Assembly (NCBI GenBank): GCA_021845465.1 | Contig: JAKBRL010000004.1 | Span: 1-42,947, forward strand | Reading direction: 5' to 3' | Length of the DNA: 42,947 bases | Origin: Microcaldota archaeon | GTDB taxonomy: Archaea > Micrarchaeota > Micrarchaeia > Micrarchaeales > CABMGC01 | Shown: positions 17,629 through 25,635 of the stretch, piece after piece | Layout: each line of letters begins with the position of its first letter | Position numbering within the stretch: the first letter of the stretch is position 1 | The notes under the pieces: generated by a model | The model's database searches: none | Told to the model about the DNA's origin: nothing | Seen by the model: only the letters and a program-made list of their open reading frames with translations | Translations under genes and position numbers: made by a program

Positions 17629-17898
17629 TTAAAGTTGGCCTTTTATTTTATTATAAATATGCTCATAAATTTTATAGGTGGAACAATTTTTATTATCATG
17701 AAGTGCACTTCCTTTGTACATATATCTGTCGAAAGTACAAGCTCCCCTGCAGTTGGAAAGCCACTTGCAATTTTCACACATGCTCAGACTTGTAATCTGC
17801 TTAAGCAATAAATTTTTGTAATTTTTTAATAAAAATATATCCTCTAGTTTACCTATTTCATTTATTTTTTGTGTCATGCCTTCTTTTAGAAGTTCCAA
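17629..17898 (-). CDS. Lone SPASM-type cysteine domain, radical-SAM enzyme remnant or stand-alone
   Basis: 89 residues from a TTG at 17898, or 82 from ATG 17877. The middle holds C-x2-C-x5-C-x3-C (CENCKWLSNCRGAC) followed by a Cys about 16 residues later in DNKNCSTYK. This matches the C-terminal SPASM or twitch domain of radical-SAM peptide maturases (usual C-x2-C-x5-C-x-G-G-C). The radical-SAM barrel with its C-x3-C-x2-C is absent: the frame meets a stop at 17925-17927 and nothing upstream resembles it. It is either a truncated gene end or a small protein that binds an auxiliary Fe-S cluster. The PEP-synthase-like gene follows 21 bases later. Confidence 0.5.
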   Translation of the reverse strand: MELLKEGMTQKINEIGKLEDIFLLKNYKNLLLKQITSLSMCENCKWLSNCRGACTFDRYMYKGSALHDNKNCSTYKIYEHIYNKIKGQL

Positions 17899-17937
17899 AA
17901 TACAACCTCTTAAATCTACATTCTACATGGTTATAGA

Positions 17938-18069
17938 TTAATAAGATTTTGAATGCAGGCTATGTCCACGCCAAGTAAGTCCTGTTTCAACAGAGTCATC
18001 GCGCAGAAGTGCAACAAGTATCTTGCTCTTTAAATTTCCATGTCTCCCCTTTCCGTATCCGCCTTTTTC
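17938..18069 (-). pseudogene. Orphan C-terminal fragment of an unknown gene
   Basis: A 44-codon frame between two TAA stops, with no ATG, GTG or TTG. It encodes a basic, protein-like stretch (GYGKGRHGNLKSKILVALLR then DDSVETGLTWRGHSLHSKSY). It lies between the SPASM fragment and the decayed transposase. It looks like the tail of a gene whose 5' part was lost. Parent family not recognised; it may also be chance. Confidence 0.25.
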
Positions 18070-18167
18070 TTAGTTTCTCTTATCATATTACCACCATTAT
18101 TTTAGTTTCTAAGGCAAGCTATTTAAATCTTTATCATATCTTGCAAGATTGTACGATCCCGAAAAAA

Positions 18168-18706
18168 GTTTCTCTTGGTAGGCCGTCTGAAGCATTTGAG
18201 CCTAAAGGAATTAGTACACTTGCGCGATTCGACCTTTATGGGAAACTGAACAATAAAAAACTACGATGGGTACTGAAGGAGTTGAGGAATGAAAACAGGG
18301 AGTTATCGGTATATACGATTGCGAAACGGTGCGGAATAACTCCGCAGTGGGCAAGAAGACTGCGAATAAAATATGCAGGCGTCCCGACAAATAAGGTTCA
18401 GTTGGAAAGGCGCGGTAAGAAGCCAATACTGATCTCTTCACAGGAAGTCGAAATGGTGCGTAGAACGAAAGAAAGATATGATAATGGTGCGTGCAAGTAT
18501 CATTACAGAACATTCTTGCTGAAAACGGCGTAAAAATGGGGCACAATAAGATACACCGCGTATTGATCCGGGAAGGCCTTGCAAGGAAATAGTCGAAGAA
18601 GAGCAAACAGAGGAAGTGGGTAAGGTGGGAGAGACGACACAGCAATTCGATGTGGCACACCGATTATATGGAATACGATGACGACGCTTCGCGCTGCGTA
18701 ATGGGA
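18168..18706 (+). pseudogene. Frameshifted IS481-type transposase
   Basis: The first part (SLGRPSEAFEPKGIST ... VYTIAKRCGITPQWARRLR) is an N-terminal helix-turn-helix region. Near 18497 the frame shifts, and the protein continues in another frame as LAENGVKMGHNKIHRVLIRE, then a TAG, then KKSKQRKWVRWERRHSNSMW and HTDYMEYDDDASR. The HNKIHR and WHTD segments match the start of an IS481/IS3-like rve integrase core, of which only the first catalytic Asp remains. The frameshift, the internal stop and the missing rest of the core make it non-functional. No clear terminal repeats are seen. Confidence 0.75.
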
Positions 18707-18734
18707 TAAGACAAAAGCCGCTTCAAATTAAAGA

Positions 18735-18744
18735 CTTATATATG
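18735..18744 (+). promoter_or_regulatory. TATA-like box for the Nudix gene
   Basis: CTTATATATG, preceded by A-rich AAATTAAAG. A transcript start 25-27 bases downstream of its centre would be near 18765, just before the ATG at 18774. This argues against the GTG at 18744 as start. Confidence 0.45.
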
Positions 18745-18773
18745 TGAAAAATCACAAAAACATTTGTGACATA

Positions 18774-19481
18774 ATGCAGAGACAAGTATCTATTCAGAGA
18801 GAAATAGTCCAGATGAGAGAATTAGGCGAGAAAATACGTGATTATGTATTGAAAGAAGGCCTTCCTAAGCTTCCAGTGGAAGTCCTTAGAACTGGAGCAG
18901 ATACAACTCAAAGTCCCAACTTCCGATTCCTTAAACCAGAAGAGATAAAGTATTTTGCAGGTAACCCATTCTCTGGAGCAAGTGCAGATGAAACATGGAT
19001 ACGGGTGATGAGAGGTCGAGGAGTAACAATATTGCCTATAATTAGTTTTGGCGGCAAGGAATATCCGGTGTTAATATTTAAGCCACAACCTTCTGTAGAG
19101 TCTTGGTCAATCGAATTGCCTTCAGGAGGTATTATGGGTACAAATTCACCAGAAGAAGCCGCCAGAATGGAACTTCAGGAAGAAACAGGCCTAATAGCAA
19201 AAAAGATGACACCAATACCACAATTAGCCGGCGTGTGGCACGCTCCTCACAGGCTTAATACAACAGACACAATGTTTATTGCGGAGGGTATAACATTTGC
19301 AGGAAAGACTAGCACTGAAAAGGAAGAAGCACCAATTTCACCTTTCATCGCATCATGGGAAGAAGTTAAGGTTTACTTAAACCATAATTTAATAAGATAC
19401 GGTTCAAGCATAGCGACTTTGACAACATATCTGCTCTTCCACGCTCCAGAAAAGATGATAAAGGAACTTAGGCGAGGCTAA
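18774..19481 (+). CDS. Nudix hydrolase (ADP-ribose pyrophosphatase-like) with altered Nudix box
   Basis: 235 residues from ATG 18774. The core resembles ADP-sugar/ADP-ribose pyrophosphatases: IELPSGGIMG followed by SPEEAARMELQEETGL. Against the consensus G-x5-E-x7-R-E-U-x-E-E-x-G-U, the first Glu is Asn and the Arg is Met. The metal-binding E-L-Q-E-E triad is intact, so hydrolysis is still plausible. A long N-terminal region of about 85 residues precedes the fold. The chosen start fits the TATA box at 18735-18744. The gene lies just downstream of the decayed transposase. Confidence 0.8.
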   Translation: MQRQVSIQREIVQMRELGEKIRDYVLKEGLPKLPVEVLRTGADTTQSPNFRFLKPEEIKYFAGNPFSGASADETWIRVMRGRGVTILPIISFGGKEYPVLIFKPQPSVESWSIELPSGGIMGTNSPEEAARMELQEETGLIAKKMTPIPQLAGVWHAPHRLNTTDTMFIAEGITFAGKTSTEKEEAPISPFIASWEEVKVYLNHNLIRYGSSIATLTTYLLFHAPEKMIKELRRG

Positions 19482-19512
19482 TCCCATAAATCTTAATGCG
19501 CCATACCGATAA

Positions 19513-19544
19513 CCACCTAGTGGAGAATATCTGAAACAGATATT
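19513..19544 (+). terminator. Tandem hairpins with T-run after the Nudix gene
   Basis: Two perfect hairpins follow each other. CCAC-CTA-GTGG is at 19513-19523. AATATCTG-AAA-CAGATATT is at 19526-19544 and continues into TTT. They sit 30 bases after the Nudix stop and directly before a TATA-like TTTTTATAAAT, so they may end one transcript or act as an operator for the next gene. Confidence 0.4.
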
Positions 19545-19585
19545 TTTATAAATCATAAAATTCCCAAATATTACAAGGGATGCTC

Positions 19586-20152
19586 ATGGAGCAATGTAAA
19601 AACCTGAAATATTCACTATCAGTCTTCAGAAGTGAGCTTACTGAGATAAAGGGATTATATTCCAAGTCCGAAAATATCAAAGAAGCGGACAGAAGGCTGA
19701 ATAGCCTTCTCAATGAAGATATAATCCCATGGGCACTCTGGCATCTAAATCACCTCTCCCCGTATCCTAAATATACAAGCATAACCGATTTTATTGCGGA
19801 AAAAGGAGAGAAATCTCTTCCATTCAAAGTATCTCCTTCCTCGGTCGATACTCTGCTTGAACGCATAGAATCCACATACATATCAAAAGTGATAGAGAAG
19901 CTGTGCAGAGACAATGATCTGCTCTCATTCGAATATCTGGAAGGACTCTACTCTTCGCACATGATTACTGAAAAGACATTCGAGCAGGAGAAAAATAGGT
20001 ATCTTAGAACCCTTCTAAGATTTGTTTCTTTTGTAGGAGACAATTCAAGCTACTACCGAGATGCACAGCTTCTTGTTTTTGAAGGTATATTAGATCAAAA
20101 AGAACTAGATGCAAGTATAAAGCGATATAAAGATATGCTCAGAAAACTGTAA
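19586..20152 (+). CDS. Unknown helical protein
   Basis: 188 residues, soluble and mainly helical by composition, starting MEQCKNLKYSLSVFRSELTE. No membrane segment, no catalytic motif, and only one or two cysteines. The ATG at 19586 is preceded by AAGGGA at five to six bases, which favours it over the ATG at 19580. A TATA-like TTTTTATAAAT about 35 bases upstream suggests its own promoter. Function unknown. Confidence 0.6.
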   Translation: MEQCKNLKYSLSVFRSELTEIKGLYSKSENIKEADRRLNSLLNEDIIPWALWHLNHLSPYPKYTSITDFIAEKGEKSLPFKVSPSSVDTLLERIESTYISKVIEKLCRDNDLLSFEYLEGLYSSHMITEKTFEQEKNRYLRTLLRFVSFVGDNSSYYRDAQLLVFEGILDQKELDASIKRYKDMLRKL

Positions 20153-20311
20153 AACTGCAACTACCAAATTAAGCAAGAGCATAACTCCCACTTCAAGAAA
20201 ACACGAAACAAATCCTCCATATTTATATTATCCTACTAAATAGTTTTATTAGGTACTGACTGCTTTGGGGATGTATTCTTACGTATCTTACAATCAAAAT
20301 AATCACGTGAC

Positions 20312-21292
20312 ATGGTAAATGCTATGGAATATACTGTAGAGGTAAAAAACCTTACATTGAGATATGGCAGCTTTATAGCTGTAGACAATATCTCATTCAA
20401 CGTAAAAAAAGGGGAGATTTTCGGACTTTTGGGTCCAAACGGCGCAGGAAAAACTTCAACAATAAAAGTACTTACTACCCTTGTCCCTCCTACAAAAGGA
20501 AGAGTCCTGATAAGCAATTATGATGTCGAAAAAGAGCCAAGGCAGGTACGCAGAGTAATGGGCTGGGTGGCTTCAGAGGTAATATTGGACGACGATCTTC
20601 AGGTAATCGAAAATCTAAAGCTCCAGGCATCCCTGCAAGGGCTCTATGGCTGGGAGGAGAACGCAGAGAACATGCTTGAATATTTCAAGATAAAAGAGAC
20701 AAGAAACAAAAAGGTAGGCGGTCTTTCAACAGGCATGAGGAAAAAGCTTGAAATAATAATGGCTCTGCTAAGCGAGCCTTCAGTAATATTCATGGACGAG
20801 CCAACAATCGGTCTGGATGTTGGCACAAGAAAGATGCTCTGGGAGCTCATAAGGGACATAAGAAAGAAGCATGGGGTGACAATCTTCCTTACAACACATT
20901 ACATGGAAGAGGCTGATGACCTATGCGACAGGATAGCAATAATAAGCAAAGGAAAGATAGTGGCGATAGATACTCCTGAGAAGCTCAAGGCCAAGGCAGG
21001 AAGCAGCATAATAACCTTGGAGGTAAACCAGGATTTCAAAGCATCTGATCTTAAAGGTATCAAAGCCAACAGAAAAGGCAACGAAATAAACATATCCCTG
21101 AAAGGAGGAGATGCCTCATTTACTAAGATACTCAAAAGAATAAACCTAAAAAATGTAGATTCCCTGAGGCTCACTAAACCCAGCCTGGATACGGTCTTCC
21201 TTAATCTTACCGGAAGCACCATGGAAGAGCAGGAATCGAGCAAGATACAGAATATGAATTTCTACGCCACAATAAGGCGGGCCAGGAGTTGA
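20312..21292 (+). CDS. ABC transporter ATP-binding protein (ABC-2 exporter type)
   Basis: 326 residues; hydrolyses ATP to drive the partner permease. Walker A GPNGAGKT at 41-48, Q-loop-equivalent region near 85-95 (WVASEVILDDDLQ), signature LSTGM at 138-142, Walker B VIFMDEP (Asp162, Glu163), D-loop GLD, and the H-loop His in TTHYMEEADDLCDR. The C-terminal about 90 residues match the DUF4162-type extension of DrrA/NatA-like exporters. An alternative start is the in-frame ATG at 20324. The permease starts six bases after this stop. Confidence 0.95.
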   Translation: MVNAMEYTVEVKNLTLRYGSFIAVDNISFNVKKGEIFGLLGPNGAGKTSTIKVLTTLVPPTKGRVLISNYDVEKEPRQVRRVMGWVASEVILDDDLQVIENLKLQASLQGLYGWEENAENMLEYFKIKETRNKKVGGLSTGMRKKLEIIMALLSEPSVIFMDEPTIGLDVGTRKMLWELIRDIRKKHGVTIFLTTHYMEEADDLCDRIAIISKGKIVAIDTPEKLKAKAGSSIITLEVNQDFKASDLKGIKANRKGNEINISLKGGDASFTKILKRINLKNVDSLRLTKPSLDTVFLNLTGSTMEEQESSKIQNMNFYATIRRARS

Positions 21293-21297
21293 TTTTT

Positions 21298-22065
21298 ATG
21301 CTTAGAGAGACTTATGCTTTATTTGCCAGGGAGGTAAAAAAGACATACAGAAACCACGCAGTTGTAGTGATGATGGTTATACAGCCATTAATGTGGTTGA
21401 TATTTTTCGGAAGCAGCCTCACACACCTGCCGGCAGATCTCCTCAGTTCTTTATTCCATACTAGCAATTACATCTCATACCTGCTTCCAGGCGAGCTTGC
21501 AACAGGAATGGTATTCATAGGCATGTTCAGTTCAATGAGTATGATTCAGGACAAACGCTTCGGATTTCTTAAAAGGATACTTGTAACCAAGGCACCCAAG
21601 GAATCGATATTTCTCGGAAAAGTACTCGGAGCAGCAAGCAGAGGCCTGATACAGATTCCCGTGATGGTGGTGACTGCAATGCTTTTCGGAGTCATATTCC
21701 ATACAAATGCATTCTACATATTCATATGGATACTCTCATTATTCCTGATGGGAATAGGCCTTGCGTCCATATACTCTGTAATAACCATGAAGTCTAAAGA
21801 CTGGCAGACTCCGGGTGTTGTCTCAAACCTGATAAACCTGCCTCTAATGTTCTCAAGCACAGCTTTATTTCCCGCTACACTATTCCCAAAATGGATGCAG
21901 ATACTCAGCAGCTTCAATCCGATATCATATGCAGCTGCAATAGGAAGAGAGGCCCTTTACGGCGGCCAGGTTAATTTTCTCTATTTCGGGTACCTTGTAT
22001 TTTTCTCAGCTCTTTTCCTTGGCATAGGTTTTCTCGCCTCGCGAAGATGGCTTGTAGCTGAATAA
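21298..22065 (+). CDS. ABC-2 family permease
   Basis: 255 residues with about six membrane helices. The ABC-2 permease pattern is clear: an N-terminal amphipathic AREVKKTYRN segment, a PLMWLIFFGSSL first helix, and a late PATLFPKWMQILSSFNPISY stretch typical of DrrB/NodJ-like exporters. The ATG at 21298 follows an AGGAG site (21284-21288) within the end of the ATPase gene. Together the pair forms an exporter of unknown substrate (drug, lipid or polysaccharide precursor). Confidence 0.92.
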   Translation: MLRETYALFAREVKKTYRNHAVVVMMVIQPLMWLIFFGSSLTHLPADLLSSLFHTSNYISYLLPGELATGMVFIGMFSSMSMIQDKRFGFLKRILVTKAPKESIFLGKVLGAASRGLIQIPVMVVTAMLFGVIFHTNAFYIFIWILSLFLMGIGLASIYSVITMKSKDWQTPGVVSNLINLPLMFSSTALFPATLFPKWMQILSSFNPISYAAAIGREALYGGQVNFLYFGYLVFFSALFLGIGFLASRRWLVAE

Positions 22066-22208
22066 AACAAGCCGCATTTATGTGGCGAGTTTATGTAAGC
22101 GCCTATCTTTGTCTCTCACGAATGAAATTATCCTTCATCTGAAAACTCTATACTGACCTAACTCGCAATTTCAAAAGAGAAGCTTATTAAATCTAATTTG
22201 TTATTTAG

Positions 22209-23558
22209 ATGATAATGACTCTAATACATGAAAAAAGAATCGAAAAAACCAGCCATTCTTTAAGCATGCCAGAGAATCTACATTCTAAATATATGCCGTT
22301 CCTGGAGCGGTTCGGTAAACATCTCTTAAATGAAATTGGGACAAACGGCTACATACAAGCATCAAGCAGATATTCCCCATACAAACCTCACTGGATACGC
22401 GACAGTAGTTTCATAGCAATATCCTTATTCAACATTGCAAGGTTTCTTAGGGATGCAGATAAAGAATCAGAAGCAAAAAAATACATCGAAGCGGCATCAA
22501 GGATAAACACATTCAATATGAATGTAATAGAACGCAGAATAGAGAGGATAAAACAGACCATTCAAATTCCTTATGAAGATGAAAGGCACTACCTTCTGGA
22601 TTCACACATCCCTGCACGCGTAGGGCCTTCAATGGATCTCTTTGTTGACAAGAACCTTAACGATATTACGAGCTATAACAAATGGCTCATACAGCACGAT
22701 ACAGTGCCTTTATTCATTATGTCACTGGAATCGGAAAGGCTTGCTCTAGGAACGCTCACCAATATTCGGAAGCAGTTCCTGGATTCCAACGCGGTTACTT
22801 TAGGAAGATACCTGAACAAGATAGCACTAACTCCTTCTTCAAACGCATGGGAGATGGAGACTGATTTCATGCATCCTTATACGACTTCGGCCATATACGC
22901 GGGGAAACGCTCTCTGGCCCGCCTTCTTGTTAAAGAAAACCCCCGTCTCCTCGGAGAGCACTGGGAGGGATTTATTGACAATACACCTATAATCGAAATG
23001 CTTCGTCTCGATGTCAATAACGGAGTAGCATACAGAAGAAGAAAGCCTTTTTCTGATCCGGATACCAATGCAGGTGTAGATTCAGAAGAGATATTCATGT
23101 TCAGCAGGTTCGGGATATCTGATCTTGATATAGGTGCAGGTGTAAAAGATAAGACCATCGCTCTTATTGAAAAAGATCTTTTTTCAGGGCACATGCTTCC
23201 ATTAAGGAACTTAAATGACGTTTATTTCCTGGGAGGCAGATGGCTTCTTCTCGGTCTCGAATATGCAAGATATCTTGCATTCGATGGTGATCTTGAAAAC
23301 GCATCTGAGATAATAAGCTATGTATTGGGCAAACATTCTTCAAGCATGCCAGAGCAGGAAATAATAAACCCCGCAAACCCCGAAAGCAGAGAAGGTGCAA
23401 TCGACCTGCAGCGCAACAATGGTCTTCCCATACAGCATCTCAACTGGTCATATGCGGCCGCAACAGAGGCTATGCTTTCAACAATAAACGCTGCAAGAGG
23501 ACACTTCCTGGTGGATCATCATGACTCATCAATCTTAGATGACATTCTGCGAAAATAA
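22209..23558 (+). CDS. GH15-family glucoamylase-like glycoside hydrolase
   Basis: 449 residues with the (alpha/alpha)6-barrel motifs of GH15 enzymes. KPHWIRDSSF is the substrate-binding W-x-R-D (Trp62, Arg64, Asp65). NAWEMETDF (Trp214, Glu215, Glu217) corresponds to the catalytic-acid segment, and SSMPEQE with Glu382 to the catalytic base (LPEQ in the family). PIQHLNWSYAAATEA is the family's P-L-x-W-S-x-A end. The likely role is removal of glucose from alpha-glucans or trehalose. No signal peptide, so intracellular glycogen or oligosaccharide use. The N-terminal beta-sandwich of many archaeal homologues is missing. Confidence 0.85.
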   Translation: MIMTLIHEKRIEKTSHSLSMPENLHSKYMPFLERFGKHLLNEIGTNGYIQASSRYSPYKPHWIRDSSFIAISLFNIARFLRDADKESEAKKYIEAASRINTFNMNVIERRIERIKQTIQIPYEDERHYLLDSHIPARVGPSMDLFVDKNLNDITSYNKWLIQHDTVPLFIMSLESERLALGTLTNIRKQFLDSNAVTLGRYLNKIALTPSSNAWEMETDFMHPYTTSAIYAGKRSLARLLVKENPRLLGEHWEGFIDNTPIIEMLRLDVNNGVAYRRRKPFSDPDTNAGVDSEEIFMFSRFGISDLDIGAGVKDKTIALIEKDLFSGHMLPLRNLNDVYFLGGRWLLLGLEYARYLAFDGDLENASEIISYVLGKHSSSMPEQEIINPANPESREGAIDLQRNNGLPIQHLNWSYAAATEAMLSTINAARGHFLVDHHDSSILDDILRK

Positions 23559-23625
23559 TTCCCTTCTCATTCTAATCTACTGGGATTACAACCAATTGTG
23601 TAAAACAGATTGCCTAAATAAAAAT

Positions 23626-24972
23626 TCAGTCAGGTTTAAGGCTGCCTCCTGCACCGCCGCTTTCTCCTCCCAGATCGCTATTCATATTTTCAGGAGTGTT
23701 GCCAAAATCAGGCGGCTGTGGTTTTTCAGGACTGCCTGCCGATTCTTCAGAATTTTCTCTCGAATCGGAATCATCTGGCATTGGAACTTCTTCTGACAGG
23801 CTCTTCTCCTTCTTCTTCTCTTTATGCATCTCTTCAGCCTGGTCCTCAATCTGCTTCCTTATTCTCTCAACTTCCTTGGAATTCTTAAATCTCAAGATCA
23901 GATAAATTCCAACCACTGCGGCTATTATCACTCCTAATATGATATATTTCTCTTCATTAGACAATCCCGAGAGAAATCCTTCTTTAGAACCGGAAGCACT
24001 CCCAGGAAGAGAAACACCGGCACAGACGCTTATTGCATTGTTTGTATAATTGGATATATTATCGGCGAGGTTTATGTACTTGTAAGAGCCGTTCAGGCTC
24101 GTTTCCATAGGATAATCTTCAGCATTTCCTATCTGTGTGAATATATTCTTGCCGTATGTGGTGTTACCTGTCTTGCAGTTGTATAGCTTGGCGCTGACAG
24201 GCTGGAATCTATTCCATGCGCTTGCAAGGATGTAATGTCCTTTTATTACATTATTTATTATCAAGTTGGAATTGTTCAAGAATATAGAATACTGGCTGCT
24301 GAGAGCCTGCAATGTGCTATTGGCTATACTGGCATTGTTCATTGCGTCCTCTATATCATTCAGAGCCGCATTCTGCGAGGCTAAACCGAGATATGCACCT
24401 GCAACAGATATGCCATATCCTATATTTCCCTGGCATATCCCATAGCTGTAGCAAAAATATCCGTAGGTATAATTCTCCTCCTGATATTCGGAGAATGTCG
24501 ACTGGTATTTCTTCAGGAAAATAGATTGGTTCTGCGTCAGATAATGGTATATCGTAACATTTATGCTTTTATTGAAATAGAGCTGCGGATAAGGTTCCGA
24601 TTGAAGCTTAAGCCTTATCTCCTTTTCAATAATCCCATTGCCGCTTGAGAGAGGCAGGGGATTGATGGTAACTTCACATTCTATTGTCTGGCCTCCCGGT
24701 ATGCTACAGGCCCCGCCAAAGAGGCTGAAAGGTTCACTCACATTCTTATTATACACGTACGCTATATACGGCCCGTATCCTACGGCGTAAGGTGCAGAAA
24801 TCTGAAAGGAAAAATTCATCGGATTTCCATTATAGCATGCTATATATGTGGAATTCCCCTGTGTGCATATGTTCTGGCTTCCTACTATGAAGCTTCCCGT
24901 GGCAAATGCTTCTCCTACAAACACTAGCATACTCACTAAAAATACTGCTATAAGGATTCGCGCTTTCTCCAT
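23626..24972 (-). CDS. Type I membrane protein with exported domain and disordered acidic tail
   Basis: 448 residues. An N-terminal signal peptide (1-25, cleavage after AFA) leads to an exported domain of about 315 residues with many N-x-S/T sites and several cysteines. One membrane helix follows at about 343-362. An 86-residue cytoplasmic tail begins with a charged coiled-coil part (VERIRKQIEDQAEEMHKEKK) and ends Ser/Pro/Gly-rich. No known family seen. It lies 12 bases after the NMD3 stop at the end of the SecF-SecD-NMD3 run, so it may be co-transcribed with the export genes. Confidence 0.75.
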   Translation of the reverse strand: MEKARILIAVFLVSMLVFVGEAFATGSFIVGSQNICTQGNSTYIACYNGNPMNFSFQISAPYAVGYGPYIAYVYNKNVSEPFSLFGGACSIPGGQTIECEVTINPLPLSSGNGIIEKEIRLKLQSEPYPQLYFNKSINVTIYHYLTQNQSIFLKKYQSTFSEYQEENYTYGYFCYSYGICQGNIGYGISVAGAYLGLASQNAALNDIEDAMNNASIANSTLQALSSQYSIFLNNSNLIINNVIKGHYILASAWNRFQPVSAKLYNCKTGNTTYGKNIFTQIGNAEDYPMETSLNGSYKYINLADNISNYTNNAISVCAGVSLPGSASGSKEGFLSGLSNEEKYIILGVIIAAVVGIYLILRFKNSKEVERIRKQIEDQAEEMHKEKKKEKSLSEEVPMPDDSDSRENSEESAGSPEKPQPPDFGNTPENMNSDLGGESGGAGGSLKPD

Positions 24973-24984
24973 CGACTCCCGTCA

Positions 24985-25635
24985 TTATAATCTTATCGCA
25001 TAAGTGTTTTTGTACACTTTCTTACCTGATTTGTTGAGCCCGCTAAGGGTGTAAGATGCCTTCGCCTTTATGTCCTTCTCTTTGAGGTATGCTGCCGCAT
25101 CTGACTTGTTGCTTGCATATACGTCATACCCTCCTTCAACTTTCTTGACCTCTGATATAAATCCCCCTCTCTCCTCTATATATCTTTTGAATCTCTCCGC
25201 AAACCTCTCTGCTCTCTCATCATCTCCCCTGAGCTGAAGGGTGGCTTCAAAATATCCTCCCTGTTTTTTGTAGCATGACTCACAGGTCATCTTGGTATAT
25301 TTTATGTTGACCTCCTTCTCGCCTGCAACAGGCTGGGACCATCCTTCTTCTACAACATCCAAGACTGCCTTATCATCCCCGTAACTAACGAGGTTTACTT
25401 TGAATTTATTGAGCCTCTGCTGCATTACAATCTGAAGGCTCTTCCTGTCTATCTCCATCACTCCTTCCTTGGTCTGTATCCTTCCGCATATTCTGCATCT
25501 TTCTATTTTTATCAGTTCGGGAAGCTTCTCCTCAAGTTTCTTTCCGGCGCACTTGCTGCAGAATTCCCCTACAAAAACGACATCATCGCTTGAAGCGTTG
25601 CATATAGGGCAGTGTTTTGCCATACTCTTACCCAT
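24985..25635 (-). CDS. NMD3-like zinc protein
   Basis: 216 residues. Three CxxC pairs are visible: CPICNAS and CSKCAG near the N-terminus, CRICGR near residue 47, and CESCYKK near 118. This is the archaeal NMD3 N-terminal region, the homologue of the eukaryotic 60S export adaptor. The C-terminal part (GGYFEATLQLRG and following) is the conserved Nmd3p core. The role in archaea is probably large-subunit ribosome biogenesis or quality control. The ATG at 25635 overlaps the SecD stop by eight bases; ATG 25623 is the alternative. Confidence 0.85.
   Translation of the reverse strand: MGKSMAKHCPICNASSDDVVFVGEFCSKCAGKKLEEKLPELIKIERCRICGRIQTKEGVMEIDRKSLQIVMQQRLNKFKVNLVSYGDDKAVLDVVEEGWSQPVAGEKEVNIKYTKMTCESCYKKQGGYFEATLQLRGDDERAERFAERFKRYIEERGGFISEVKKVEGGYDVYASNKSDAAAYLKEKDIKAKASYTLSGLNKSGKKVYKNTYAIRL

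Noticed and set aside
18744..18773. GTG start for the Nudix gene
   Set aside because: The GTG overlaps the TATA-like box, so it would not be in the transcript.
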